This document shows, piece after piece, positions 35,401 to 48,111 of a DNA stretch of 64,000 bases. Under the pieces are notes generated by a model that was given only the letters and a program-made list of their open reading frames with translations, searched no databases and was not told the DNA's origin. The DNA lies in assembly GCA_013365325.1 (NCBI GenBank), contig JABVXV010000006.1:310001-374000 (forward strand), given 5' to 3'. Origin of the DNA: Dipetalonema caudispina (lineage: Eukaryota; Nematoda; Chromadorea; Rhabditida; Onchocercidae). The position numbers and the translations under genes were made by a program. The first letter of the stretch is position 1. The number at the start of each line of letters is the position of its first letter.

Positions 35401-37920
35401 ATCTTCTGTTGGTTTGGCACGTGACCAACGAAACCATCCACCCCAAGTTGATCCCTTCTTTTCTTGCTCAGTTTTCACATCTTCTTCTTGTTTCTTTTTT
35501 GCTTTTTCTGTTTCTTCAAGTGTTCTTGGCAGCTCACCCCATTTCCATACCACTACTTCATTTTTGTGCTGAAATTCGTAATGAAGCTTGCATTCAAAAA
35601 GTGAAATAATATGACAAGTTTCGTATAATTAATGAGGATTTCTAAAAAAGACTGTCCAAGAAATGAAGATGTAGAAAGTAAGCTGACTGGTTCAGGAGCG
35701 TCTCGATGTCGATCAAGTTCAGAATCCGAAAATGCACCATCAGCGATCATACCCAAGTCGGTAACTTTCAAACGATCCGTTCCACTATCAATGGAAACTG
35801 TTGATCCTGCATCATCTACATCACTTTCCTAAAATCTATATCGCTGTCAATCGTTCATTAGTGCATCGCTTTCAGTGTGTCTACGTATGTTCGAAAGGAT
35901 CAACAGCCGAAAGAACTGAGTGTTACATGATTCAGATGTTAAAATAAAGCACCTCATTTGTTGAGCTTGATAATTTACGCATTATTTTGGTAGAGGCGTT
36001 TGCATGCTTCTTGCGAAAGGTGCAAGCTGGAGGTGATAAGCTGCGTCCTGCAGCCAATGAATGAGAGTACATCAACTGCCTACAAATCATGATTTTCAAA
36101 CCCAGTTTGCAAAACCGAAAAGTAGAAAACAGACTACTTAGTACTTATCATTAGCTTATCACACAAAGAAAAAACTCATAATAGCTATCGGATTCTTAAG
36201 AAACTTCATCAAAGTGAATTTCAACGAATTCCGCTTGAGTGAAGTTTTTGTAGCGTTTCTTGGCTTTAAAATAATAATAAAAAAAAACCAAGCATCCAAA
36301 TGTAAACAATCACTGTTACGCAAAAAATTTTTGTCCATTTTTATTTTGCATTGTCTTGAATCTTTGTTCATTCTTTACAAATAATTCTTTTGTTGAATAA
36401 GTGATGGTAATTTACCAACATATCACCAAAATTGCTCTGACACAAGTGTCATGACAGATCTATGGATCCTTAGCCTATTTCATAAATACGTGTTATAGCT
36501 GCAACTTTCCAAGTGGAGCTATCGTACTCTTAAACGAAAATAACAACTTCCTTAAATGTTAATATACCTTTTATTTTTTGTAATTCTTTCAATACGTTCT
36601 TGTTGCCGATCGTCAGTAAGTTCAGTAAGATTTGGTAAAGATCGATTCCTACGCTGATTGAACAGTGAGGCATTGAAGGGAAGTATTTTTCTGCGCTGAA
36701 TGTCTAATTCACAGGAATGTTCACTATAAATAAAAAAGGTGTGAAAAAGAAGCCCTAATCTACGAATTCTTTTTTAGCTCAAAGAAACTTCTCGAAACAT
36801 GAAGAACAGAATGTATTAGACGTGTGAAAAATAAAACCGTGAATGCGAAGAATGTGAACTGGAACATTCCGACAGTGCTCTTTTATATCTTGAACGCGAC
36901 AGCTCTCGCCGAATTTTTTCTATCCTTTCAGCAAGATCCTTAAAATAAATTTTCATTGTCGCATAAATAAATTATTTTTAAGGTACATTTATATAATCGA
37001 TTAATTCTGCACAAATACAACATTGTCAGCGTTATTGTGATACCTTTCCATCAACCGGAGTAGAACTACTTCCTGGGACTGGGCTTGTCACTAGATATTC
37101 GGGAACATCAACATCTGTAGTTGGTTCAGTAAAGAATGCGACACCATTTTCACCCAGTTTCATTTTTAAATCTATTTCTTCACCATTTATTGTTATATCT
37201 ACATACTGAAATAAATCCAATTGATTAACAGCATTACCGAATTTTCTCCGTTGTACGATCTCTCGAGGTGCAACTATAACAGCATACAAAACAAAAAACG
37301 ATGACTGAATGTAAATAAAGATTCATAAATATGAATGCAAATGAAGATTCATAAATATTAAAAAATAAGCTAACTTTTTCATCGCTGTTTAAAACGCCAT
37401 ATTTTCCGAACCTTACATGAAACGGTGTTGATAAATATGATCCATCCGGTTGCTCCACAACAATCAAATCAATTGCCCCTTGAAACATTTGAAAAATTCA
37501 TAAGAGAAAAAATTTCAAACAAATTACAAAAAAAACACAGTTTTTTTGAAGAACTGACAAAAATCATGCTTTATTAAGATTAAGTAAAGCCAACTAAGTA
37601 TATGCTTTCAGGGATAAGTAAGTTCCTAACTACAAAGGAAAACGCTGTTTTAAAGTTTTTGAGCTTTCTTTCACAGGAACAATAAATATGTAATTATTAT
37701 ATTATACAAACACCTATTTTACCATCTGCTAGTAATAAATCCTCATTTTACAAGTGATTATTAAAGAAACCATTAAAGAACTAACTTCACTCTACGCTAA
37801 GGTTATCACTTCTTCACAAAAATACAAAAACCAACACTGAAGCATACCAGAAAGTGAAGCTGGATTAAGTGTTTTATAAAAGTATTTAACATTATCCAAA
37901 AGGCGATAGGCGTAATTCAT
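32477..37920 (-). CDS. lpin-1: Lipin, Mg2+-dependent phosphatidate phosphatase
   Basis: Sixteen minus-strand exons give about 790 residues: 37920-37848, 37478-37375, 37205-37044, 36938-36838, 36723-36568, 36079-35953, 35828-about 35688, 35568-35312, 35058-34920, 34778-34639, 34559-34385, 34220-34042, 33944-33798, 33542-33431, 32933-32689 and 32591-32477. The N-terminal lipin domain starts [20 protein letters not shown] and contains [13 protein letters not shown]. The C-terminal HAD-like domain has the catalytic DIDGT at about residue 547, followed by ITKSDVLGH. It dephosphorylates phosphatidate to diacylglycerol at the endoplasmic reticulum and may act in the nucleus. The middle is low-complexity, with a Lys/Glu-rich helix (exon 35568) preceded by the conserved VWKWGELP. 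The protein ends in a strongly basic tail ([12 protein letters not shown]). The end of exon 7 is uncertain (35688 or about 35600). Confidence 0.93.
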
Positions 37921-39709
37921 CGCCTTTTTCTCCACAAATACCCTATTCTTTTCCCGTTACACAACACCAGCGCCTCATTAATAGCCACCGGTTCTGTTAG
38001 TCCGTATAAACTGTTAGTACCAACACTAAAATTCAAGTATTGTAACATCACTTCCCTGAACAACATCAATCTGGACGAAAGTTGAGATATATATTAAGTT
38101 CACAGCACAAGATTCTAAAAAGTAATATCTAATCTCATAAATTTCAATCCCACGACTAAACAAAACTTGGATATAAACAAAGTACAGATATAATTCGTCC
38201 CAGAAAAATTATACAACTAATATGCAGCTATTACAGTAGCACATATTATATCTTTTGAAACATGTTTCTATAGAAATTTCAGTTATATACATGGCCAAAT
38301 AATCAGATCAAACTGATAATAAAAAAAAAAACTCAAATACTGTCCAACAATTACACAGATAGCGAATATTTAGAACTCTTCAGTTCAAGCTGATGGTAGA
38401 AAATAAATTCATCTTAATTTCTAAGTTCTAACAGGGTTCGAACTGTTTTTCATTTTTCATATCCCTGATACATATTCCAGAGAAGACGAAATAGTGAGCT
38501 ACTACTAATAAATCTTCATAAGTCATTCAATCTTAATGATTTACCCTGAGCTATTCCACTACTACAAATATCAGTGTTAGTAACAACATTTGAAGTTTTC
38601 AAAACCATTAAACTATTTATGTTACGACCACTATCAATCATTGATACTTATATTCAACCAACGTTCCAAATATAAAACCGTCGAAAAATAACCTTCTTAA
38701 TAACTTCACCATAGCATTACGTATTGTAAGCAGAATAGAGTTAAAAATAAAACTAATACAAGAGAATGAGAGAGTCTAATGTCATCAATTTCTGAAATTG
38801 CATATGTGAAATATAATTTAAAAGAAACTCCTCCAATAGTGAACTTCTGAATTTCATTCTGTTCTTTAAAATGACTTCATAAATCGAAGAATCAATCGAA
38901 CAGATACAAATCAAAACACTATGTTACGCATACTACAAAGAAAATCTCTAAAAAAACCAGGAATCTAATCCATGTAAATAATCTTTTCGTAAGAAAGAAG
39001 AAAAGTCTTTTTATGCGGTATCATAATGAAATATCTATATCCAAACATTATAATAATATCCTTCATTGCTTCTTTCTAAGCTCTGCGGAAAAGATAGATT
39101 TTTTAAATGTGACGAAGAGTGTTAATAAGTCATAATAATAAATGAATTATGCAGAGAATTATTCTAGCAATATTAAATGAGGAAACAGCTCTTGTAAGGA
39201 ATTAATGCTAATATCATGAAAGTACTGATTAAAAGATCAAATAGAGAAGTGATAAGGTTTGAAGGTGACGAATGATTGAGAATTATAGCTTCAAATTGTC
39301 TCAAAAAGCTTTCAAATATGTAAGGGTCAAAGGCTATCGGTGAATGAGCCAAGTCATTAAGTGATAAGATTGAAAACAAATGTTGATGAGCTTTGGAATG
39401 GACACAAAGATTAAAAGGTGAAACTTGTATGAGTAATACAGATAGAAGAGAATTATCGAGATAATTTTCAGTGATACCTCAGTATTACTGGAATACGATT
39501 ACCGAAACTCAACTCAACTCTTATATTTTATGTCACTCTGCTCATTTAAAAACCTGTTTTAAACCATAATTCCAAATGATCGATCAAAAGTGTTGTGACT
39601 AAGTTCATTTGAAAGTTGTCATTAAAAGAAAAGCAATTACGAAATCCTATGCTACTGTTATTTTCAAATTCAAGACTTTCGATGCTGTCTGTTTGTCTGT
39701 CTGTCTGTG

Positions 39710-39745
<36 letters not shown>

Positions 39746-42700
39746 ACAGAGTCTTACAATACCTAAGTAACACAGATGAGAAATCTTTTGTTTCCCAGCT
39801 CCATTTAAAAAAACGGAATTTAACGGAGTTTCATAACAAATTGAAGAAATAATTGAGTTAAATTCATATCATATACAATATAGGTACTTGATATTAGATG
39901 AAATTAATGCTGGAATATATCTTTTTCATAGCTTTTCTGGGCTCAAGGTGGATAATATGGAATAGACTTAAATTTTGCAACTTAAATCTAGCAAATTTGG
40001 ACTTAAGCATTAAAATTTTGAACAAAACATTTAAATTTTTGAAAAGTACAACTATTCATAGCTCATAGTTCAATAGAAATCATTTAGTAGGGAAATATAT
40101 TTGGATCAATAGTTTTGAGAAATGAAAACTGAAAAAGTTATCTATTTTCATCTTTTAAAGCCATTGAAAGAGAATATAGCTACTTGATCTATCTTTTTTA
40201 AAGAAGTAAGAATTGGAGAAACGATAGCTATCATTTTGCATCAATTTTTGAAAAAGCCATTTAATATTATGGAATATTATGTATAATTCCTGTAGGTAAT
40301 CGATTAGTTCAGGCATGACAAAAAAAATTCAATTAAGAATTGCTAACTCTTTTAATTTTTCCCTGAAATCCACGAATAATTATAGTATTGAGAAGGCTTG
40401 TAAAAGCTTTAGCATAGCAAAAAAAATGTGATGTAAAACTGATCATAACATGTGATATAGTTGAATGTTTATTAGGAAGAAATTGATGAATCTCAATAAG
40501 TTATCATGAATTAATTTTTAGATTCTTAGATCATATTTGCAAGGGACAATTGTAATGTTACTTAATAACGATTTTAATATTGAGAGAAAATATGAAGATG
40601 ATGTGATGTGTTTACTTTTTGAAATTCTTCGTTAAATATAAATAAATCTAGCAAAAAATTGAAATAAGAACGACAAGGAGAAATTGAGAATGAAAAAAGC
40701 AAGTTATCGTTTTTTATAGTGGTTAAATTAACTTGAATAACTCGAAATATCTATGGTGCTAGAAGATGAAGCCAAAAGTTTCCGTATAGAAGGAGCTAAC
40801 TCAATCTTCCATCATAAAAATAATGTGTCACCTTATTTCATTTATTATATTTGATTTCTCATTTTCAAACTTTCCATGAAAATAGAAAATAGATTCATGC
40901 ACATATTAAATTGAAAATGTCTAAAATTTTAAATTTGATGAGTGAAATACGGTTTGATAGGTAACTTTTAAGAACTTTGTTTTAGCGAAAAAGTTGAAAA
41001 GCGCCATTGTAGTCACCAAAATATCATTGCCAGTTTACATTCTTGTATGTTTTTTTTTTTTTTTTTTAATTTGTGAAGTAAACTGTTTTAACTTTTTCTA
41101 TTTCCTTCCATTATGGCTTTGTAATCCATCGGAAAAAATGAAAATTTTCAGATCCATTCTAAAAAAAACATTTCATTATTTAAATTTCACGAAATAAAAA
41201 AGCTCAAGCAGTGAAAGGAACAAATAAATTTTTGCATGCTCTTTTGCTCATTCATCATCCTTTCAATTTATTTTTCCCGTACAAAAATAAATTCTTTAAT
41301 TTGCATTTGTAATTCAAAACCGAAGTATTTGTCACATACGCCATTGTATTCAAAACGATACTTTTCAATAATCGTTAGCATAATGCTTTGAATTGTAAAA
41401 ATTTACAGCCCATCATTAAGGTATTGTACATTGCTTTTATTGCTTATAAAATTTGCAAAGTATCGAAACTACGATAAAGGTTAACCCTCGCTTTCAATAT
41501 TATATTTTAAAGTAAGTAGAGCATCACTTTTCTTCTGAATCATAACCTACTTTTAAATTTTTCATTGAAAAAATGATCCATGAACACTTAGAATAGGTTT
41601 TCGACTGGTTACCGAATAGATGATAACCTGTATTCAATCGGTATCCTTGAAGGCACAACCTGTCCTCTCTAAAATAAGAGAAATAAGTTTTAATGGTAGT
41701 TCTATTTTCACAATAAGTGATTCATTTATTTTCTTTTTTCGAATTCATAATTACTACATTTCGTAAGACAAAAGAAAAAAAAAACAGGTTGATTTGTCTC
41801 CATCTCACTGATGTGCCATTTTAATTGAATTGAATTTTGTTTCTTTCTCATTTCTTACACTTTCCGGTGGTATACATTCAATTTGCCAATGTTAACATTT
41901 CTTTATTCCAATTAAATTTTAAGTAAGGATGAGCTAGATCAAAGAAGTTGGTTGATTTCTTCTTGATGCGAATATACTACAAACTTCCATATCGCTTATC
42001 TGGGAAATAGTATGGTCATCAAGGAAAAACAACTGATGGTCGTTGTAAACTTCTTCATCCCTCTCTCATGAGTACCAATGCATTATTGAACGTCTAAACG
42101 GACGTAAATACGTAAATATTATTAATTTAGAGGGATGAATTACCTACAGCTTAGGAATTATTGTAAGATTATTTTACTGTAAATATAATTATTATATGAC
42201 TAATTTAATAGTTATATTAACTATATATTATATGAAATTATGCTTGTAATAAAAATCATTGCTTATTATTTCACATTTTTTGTATTTATTGACAAATTTC
42301 TACAATTTGTAACAGCCAAATTAATCGTTTCATCAAAGAGATAAAGCGCTGTTATCATTCAACCACTTTTTAAAATTACTATTGCATAATTCAATGAAAT
42401 AGAATATATGCAAATGCATGCATAATGCATATAATTCAACTCATAAAAATTTCATCAGTGGTTTTATTTTGCATATAATTAGAAATTCATTGTGAATGTA
42501 ATGAATTGAAATCAATTCAATCTTTGATCGAATTAATTTCCAAAAGCTTTCATCCTTAACCATCTGTTTGTATTACAATGATTTCGAATATAATTTCTAT
42601 TCCAAAGAAGCTTTAGATCGACATTTAAATAAAAGGCAACAACCTCAATCGGATTGTACACTAAATTAATAATTCAAACTGAAAATTAATCAACTAAATT

Positions 42701-42785
42701 AATGAATGTATTTTTTCTCTTTCCAATCATTGACTGTCGTTATTTCTAGGCATTCATATGCATAAATTAATAGATGGGGAATAGT
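37921..42785. other. Gene-poor region between lipin and the lipase
   Basis: Almost 4.9 kb of AT-rich DNA between divergent genes; it should contain both promoters. It holds a microsatellite at about 39687-39744, a T run near 41050-41067, and an isolated minus-strand open frame of about 115 codons (about 39520-39173; first ATG at 39379) that has no splice partner and no recognised family. No RNA gene was seen. Confidence 0.5.
39687..39744. repeat. Compound microsatellite (TGTC)n (TA)n (TG)n
   Basis: Consecutive TGTC units pass into about eight TA units and then about twelve TG units. It is simple sequence in intergenic DNA and accounts for the Thr-His and Cys-Val repeats in the local reading frames. 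Confidence 0.9.
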
Positions 42786-45474
42786 ATGATTACTAGGCTT
42801 ATAATTATATATTCATTGGCTACATGCACCCAATCACTCCAACTTGTCTCTAAATACAATGAGACAGAGGCCAAAATTCTGCTCAATCTTACAGCTGGAG
42901 CTTATTCCACTGATCCAAGCAAATGTATCAACAAGTAAGTTTGTTAAATCAATATAATGTATGGATAAAAAATCGCTATCTTTGATGATTTTATAGATAT
43001 ATTCAAAGAACCATTTATATGTCTTCGCTTTATATTATAGTCTGAGGAAAATATGTTATGATAAGTGATAATTAAATTAACGAGGCTGTAGAAATTCACT
43101 GTTTCTTTAAAACATTAAATGCTTTTTGAATGCTACCGTAATTTTACTAGTAATAATAATTGCAAGGATGATTATCAGCTTATCTATCAAGCATCGCTTT
43201 GTTTTGCAAGCAGAAAATAGCTCAACAGTTGATAATTAGTGACTCGGATTAATTGGAAATTAAAATTCCATAAGAAATAGAAGCAACAAGCAACAAGAAT
43301 AGATGTCATCCTTATTGAGCCTTCTAACTCAAAAATTTACTACAGTACATTACCGAAATGGCAGAAATGGTTGATACACAGTACAGAAAATACGATATGT
43401 GATGCGTTGCAGAATTTCTGTTCATCTTATACAGTACGATTGGATGTTAGTAAGGAAATTATAATCGTGTTTCGAGGTACGGTATCAACTAAGCAATTGA
43501 TTATAGAAGGATGGCAATCGATGAGATCCATGAAAGATTTCTTTGGTGTTGGAATGGTAGTTTTTGTTTTAGAACTTACTTTTTAGAAATTTAAACATAA
43601 ATGACTTTCTTTTTCAGCATTTCTTCATTCACAAAGTGGACAGAGAAAATTACAATTCTAGCCAATTTTTGCAGTTTCAAATCCAAAATCTAATAGCTAT
43701 GAAGGCAGCTGGACATCACTGCACTGATTTCTTCCTCAAACTCTTAGATATTCCATTCATCGGGATGACATAGTAGACCTTATTAAATTATTTCTGGTAA
43801 ATGATTATCTAAGGTTAATCGGTATTTCTTAAATGCGCTTGACAGAATCTGGCCAAATACAGAGCAACTTCTCAGCGATCCTGCATTCAAATCATATCGA
43901 GTCACTTTCACTGGTCATTCTCTTGGTAAGTTAACGTTTTTGTGAAATACGCAGGAAGAATAATCAAGTCGTATCATTAAACCGTTTCATCGAGCTTAAA
44001 TAATCTAAAGGTTCTTGATAGATAATCCAGTAAAATCCTCAAATGATCATTGATCATGATCGATGATTGACAATCCATCAAGGTCCATAATATTTAGATA
44101 TGATTGTAAAATTCGTGACGCACGTAAGTATCTAATAATTAATGGGAAAATAATTCAGTAAATTCAATGATCAAATTTTTTAGTAAAAAAAAAAGTAAAA
44201 TGAAATTGTGTAATGCAGGAGGAGCAATAGCATCACTAGCAGCAACTCGTACTGTTATTCAAAAATTGCGAACCGGTGATAAAATCAAAGTCGTCACTTT
44301 TGGTCAACCACGAACTGGCGACTATCAATTCGCAACTTATCATAATACTCATATCCCATTCAGGTTGATCATTTTGAGATGGAAGATTCTTTGAGTTTGG
44401 AACAGATTTATAAATAAATGGTAGCTAGGATGAAATTGCTAAAGTGATGTACTTTGAAATTTCAGACTTAGAATTAAGGATATTTTTGGTTTTAAATTAA
44501 CATAAAATTCATTAAAACTCAGATAATTTCATCGGGTTCATGTCAAGAGACTTACATGAATATATATATATATATAATGATATGTAATATGATAGCTCTT
44601 CCAGAAAGATGTAGGCCATATTACCTGAATGAAAGCAATGTTTCAGTTTTCGGCTTGTCCATCACTTCGATTTAGTACCACATTTACCGCCGTGTGAGAA
44701 GAATGTAACCTACGCAGAAGCAAAAAATAGAAAAAGTAAACCATGCTTAACTGGAAAGAATGGTTCGCCATATCATCATGGAATTGAAATTTGGTTTGTA
44801 TATTTTAGTTTTGGAATTTTTCTTTTTAAATTGAATTTTTCAACGCTTTCAAATTCTACCATGATTTCAGGTATCCGTATGGAATGGAAAAAGGTTCCGA
44901 GTACTACGAATGCTTAGGTAAACCAAAGAGTGAAGATTTCAGTTGTAGTGACAGTTTAACATATGATGTCAAAAATTACAAAGAATATGTCAGGGATCAT
45001 CAACATTACTTCAATGTCAACGTTAGTCCTTCAATTCATAGGAAATTTTGCTAAAGAAAGCTTACTTTTCATTTAGATTTTTCCGCCCTTTATAAAAAAC
45101 AAGCTTCATTTTTCATTACAAATTCATCAAATCTAAATTGAATCAAACTATATTTCTTAATATTTCCGAAGTAGAGTCATTAATAGGATAATATAATCTT
45201 TATCACTGCCGATTCGAAATTGAGAACACTATCAATTTTTGCCGCATTCTAATTAAATGTTTCTCATCTGAGGAAAGATTTGTTGTAGTTGAGCAGTTAT
45301 GGTAAAAATGGATGCACAGATCAAATAGATGCATTATTATCAAACAGATCAACAGTTCCATCTAACGTCGGGCCATTATTTGAGAAATTCCGGAAGATTA
45401 AACAGAGTGTCACTGCTTTCCTAAACTTTTTCAAAAAAGACAATAGAAATTCTTCAAGCTTAAGTTATGACTGA
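42786..45474 (+). CDS. Secreted class 3 lipase (alpha/beta hydrolase)
   Basis: Eight exons, 42786-42934, 43346-43556, 43618-43673, 43846-43925, 44219-44363, 44647-44793, 44871-45021 and 45289-45474, encode about 374 residues. Residues 1-16 form a signal peptide. The class 3 fold is shown by the oxyanion FRGT (92-95), the nucleophile elbow GHSLGG with Ser at about 164, the TFGQPRTGD block, the acid in HHFDLVPHLPP (Asp about 222) and the His in HHGIEIWYP (about 258). It should hydrolyse acylglycerol or related esters outside the cell, in the gut lumen or secretions. The spacing is typical of the expanded nematode lipase family. The C-terminal 60 residues are basic and look disordered. The exon 3 donor (CA|GTTTCA at 43674) is weak: without splicing, the frame stays open to 43774 and would give a truncated protein lacking the catalytic Ser. 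Confidence 0.9.
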
Positions 45475-48111
45475 AATAATTTCCACATATGTTTTGTTAT
45501 AAGCTTTCAATTTCAATAAATTGTTTGATTTCTAGATATTTCAGATGATATTCAATTTTTATGCTCACTTTTGAATTTTTCATGAATTAATGAGATTTTG
45601 TTTATTGTGAAGGAAGTTTATTACAATAAGATTTCACCATCTCCAAAATACGAAATTGCCATTCTTTCCGTTCCTCTGCAAAGTTTCAGAAGTTGACAAA
45701 GAGATGATGAGGAGGAAGATACAAGTAGATTTTGTTTAGAAAAAAATAAGAATACACTAATTTACTTTAACGATTTCATATAGAAGAGGAAGTTCACATA
45801 TTTCTGAATTCTAGCACAGAATTTCAACTCCCAAAAAAAATTTTCAAAAATTTCCAGTAGGATATTTTAAATCAATTTCTTTTTTATTCGATATTTGTTC
45901 GAGTTGTGTTGTGACTTACATTCGCATTTGTTTGTGACCTTGAAAGTATTGGATCACTGATTCAGGGTATTATTTTGACCGGTATTGGATAATAATAATA
46001 TTTATGGATGTATTAAAGGAGTTTTGCTCTAACAAAAAAAAATTTTCACTTAACTAGCATGAAACCCAAATTTTGAATTTTAAGTCTTCAAAAGTTTCAA
46101 CAAATTTTGTTCATTAAAAAAGTGTATCAAGCTTTGCTGCTTAATTTTCAAAAATCCAAACAAAATTAATCGTTTTAAATGCAAGATTTATTTTCTGTTT
46201 TAGGTTATTCTGAAAATCTGTTTGGAATTATAAAATTACTGTGTACAAGCTTATTTCCCATATGACATGGAACGAAATAAGAGGCACAAAATCGTTCCTA
46301 AGGAACATAGCTTTTCGATAACCTTTGAACTTGCCGACTTCTTAAATTAACTAAAAAAGATCCACGAGAAATCGTTCACTTAACAACTTTAAAACCGCAG
46401 CATACTGTTTTCTCCTAAGATCAATATTAGCATATATGCGAATGTGGTCGAATTAGTTTTTCAAAACAGATTCTGCTGCCAGCTGCGAAATTATTTCACT
46501 CATATGTAATTGATATTACGTGGAATGTTTTAACAATATTAACATTTCCTATATTTCCTGGCAAACAATTCTCGCGAAACAATCAGTAACAAATAATTCG
46601 CAAAATATCATGCGATAATTGTCAGCATTTAATGAGAAATTTAAAATTAAAATAAATCCCATAAATTTAAAGAAAAAGAGAAATATAAATAAAAATCAAA
46701 ATACTGACATAACAAGTAGACAATTGCAAAATGATTAAATTGATATAAAGAAGAAGTAGTTGATCAAGTGAACAGATCGATTTCTTGGTGATCTTGTTGA
46801 GAGAAATTTATATTTTTATCAAAAGAAAAGATAGGATAAACTAATGGGGAAAGGTAGACAGAAAGTTAGATGAGGTGGTAGTTCTGTTGAGAGATTATCT
46901 TATCGTTATGTTATTTGCAAAGATATATGGAGAAGAGAAGTTAGCAGAAAATTGTGCCAGTTGAGTTCTTTGATGCTAACTTGTTAAGCTGTTTCATAGC
47001 TGTTTATTGCTTAAGTTCAAACGAGTTGTTTCTCACATGAACTTTTTCCAGTTCGGTTGTTTTTATTTTACCACTTTCTGTTTTCTGATTATTGCCGTCG
47101 TTAGGAATTGAAAAAAAAAAAAAAAAGACAATGGAACTTTTTCGTATGAATTCAATTGTAATCGAAATTTTCTAAATTAAAAATATTGTGCACTAAACAA
47201 AAATTATGATTGATGTTAACGTCGACATCTGTTAAGAATTTTGAAAATTTTTAAGAAATTCTTCCATAGCTATGCCAAATCATCGTTACCAGTTTAATTT
47301 TTATTGTATTATTTTTAGTAGTAAAAAGAAAAAATGTATTCCGATCATATCATTAACATTTCGGTTTGAAATTTCTTTTCTGTTTCAAATTATGATCCTA
47401 TAACGTTTGGCATACTTTACGACCATATCAACGATATTTCTAATTTGAAATTTCTTTTCTATTCGACAGTGCCGGAAATCTGGCATCTCCAGTATCAATG
47501 ATGAGTAAAAAGATATCCATCGAGCAATAAACTAGTTTCCAGCTCTGATAGTTTAAACGAAATTCTGTGCAATCGATCAGGCAAATAAAAGTGAAAAAGT
47601 TGAGGGGTAGAAAAAGCAAGGAAATAAGTTGAATGAACGATCGATCGGTGAATGGGCTGTTTTTTTTTCTCGTTATATTTGATACCCAGCTTTTTACTTC
47701 TTTTTTTTTGTCTACTCTGGAGAGTGATTTCCCTGGTTATCTTACGATAAGATCATTAAATCAGATCGGAAAAGGAAGAGAAGAAAATAATGTAAGGGAT
47801 GTAATCCTTTCAATGACTCATTGCAAATAGGCAGATAGTACCAACAGATTTCTTTTTCTTTTTCTTCAAATTTGATAGAGAAAAAAAGAAATCATATTTG
47901 AGCTTTTGAAATGAAAATTTTTGAAATTGTTGTGCTTTTAAAAAGAGCATTTCTAAAAAAAATAAAAGACGAATTGCTTTTTCACCTTTAGTTTAATAGC
48001 TTTAGATACTTCTCTGATAAATTGTTTTTCTTTTCCAATTTTTTGAGGCCATTTTTGCAACATCTACGTCATGTATTAGCTGTTTTAATTTATTACAACA
48101 ATTATTGCAGG
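45475..48111. other. Intergenic region, lipase 3' flank to kinase promoter
   Basis: A polyadenylation-type AATAAA lies about 40 bp after the lipase stop (near 45515). The rest is AT-rich with no supportable gene. A diverged near-duplication of about 45 bp occurs at about 47340 and 47420, both copies ending in the same TTGAAATTTCTTTTCT block. Confidence 0.5.

Noticed and set aside
38430..38460. GGTTCGAA-like motif resembling a tRNA T-arm
   Set aside because: No matching acceptor stem, D-arm or anticodon arm could be folded around it.
39546..39773. Thr-His repeat frame on the minus strand
   Set aside because: It is the translation of the microsatellite at 39687-39744.
40754..40860. 34-codon frame starting MVLEDEAKSFRIEG
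   Set aside because: It looks slightly protein-like but is very short, isolated and without splice signals.
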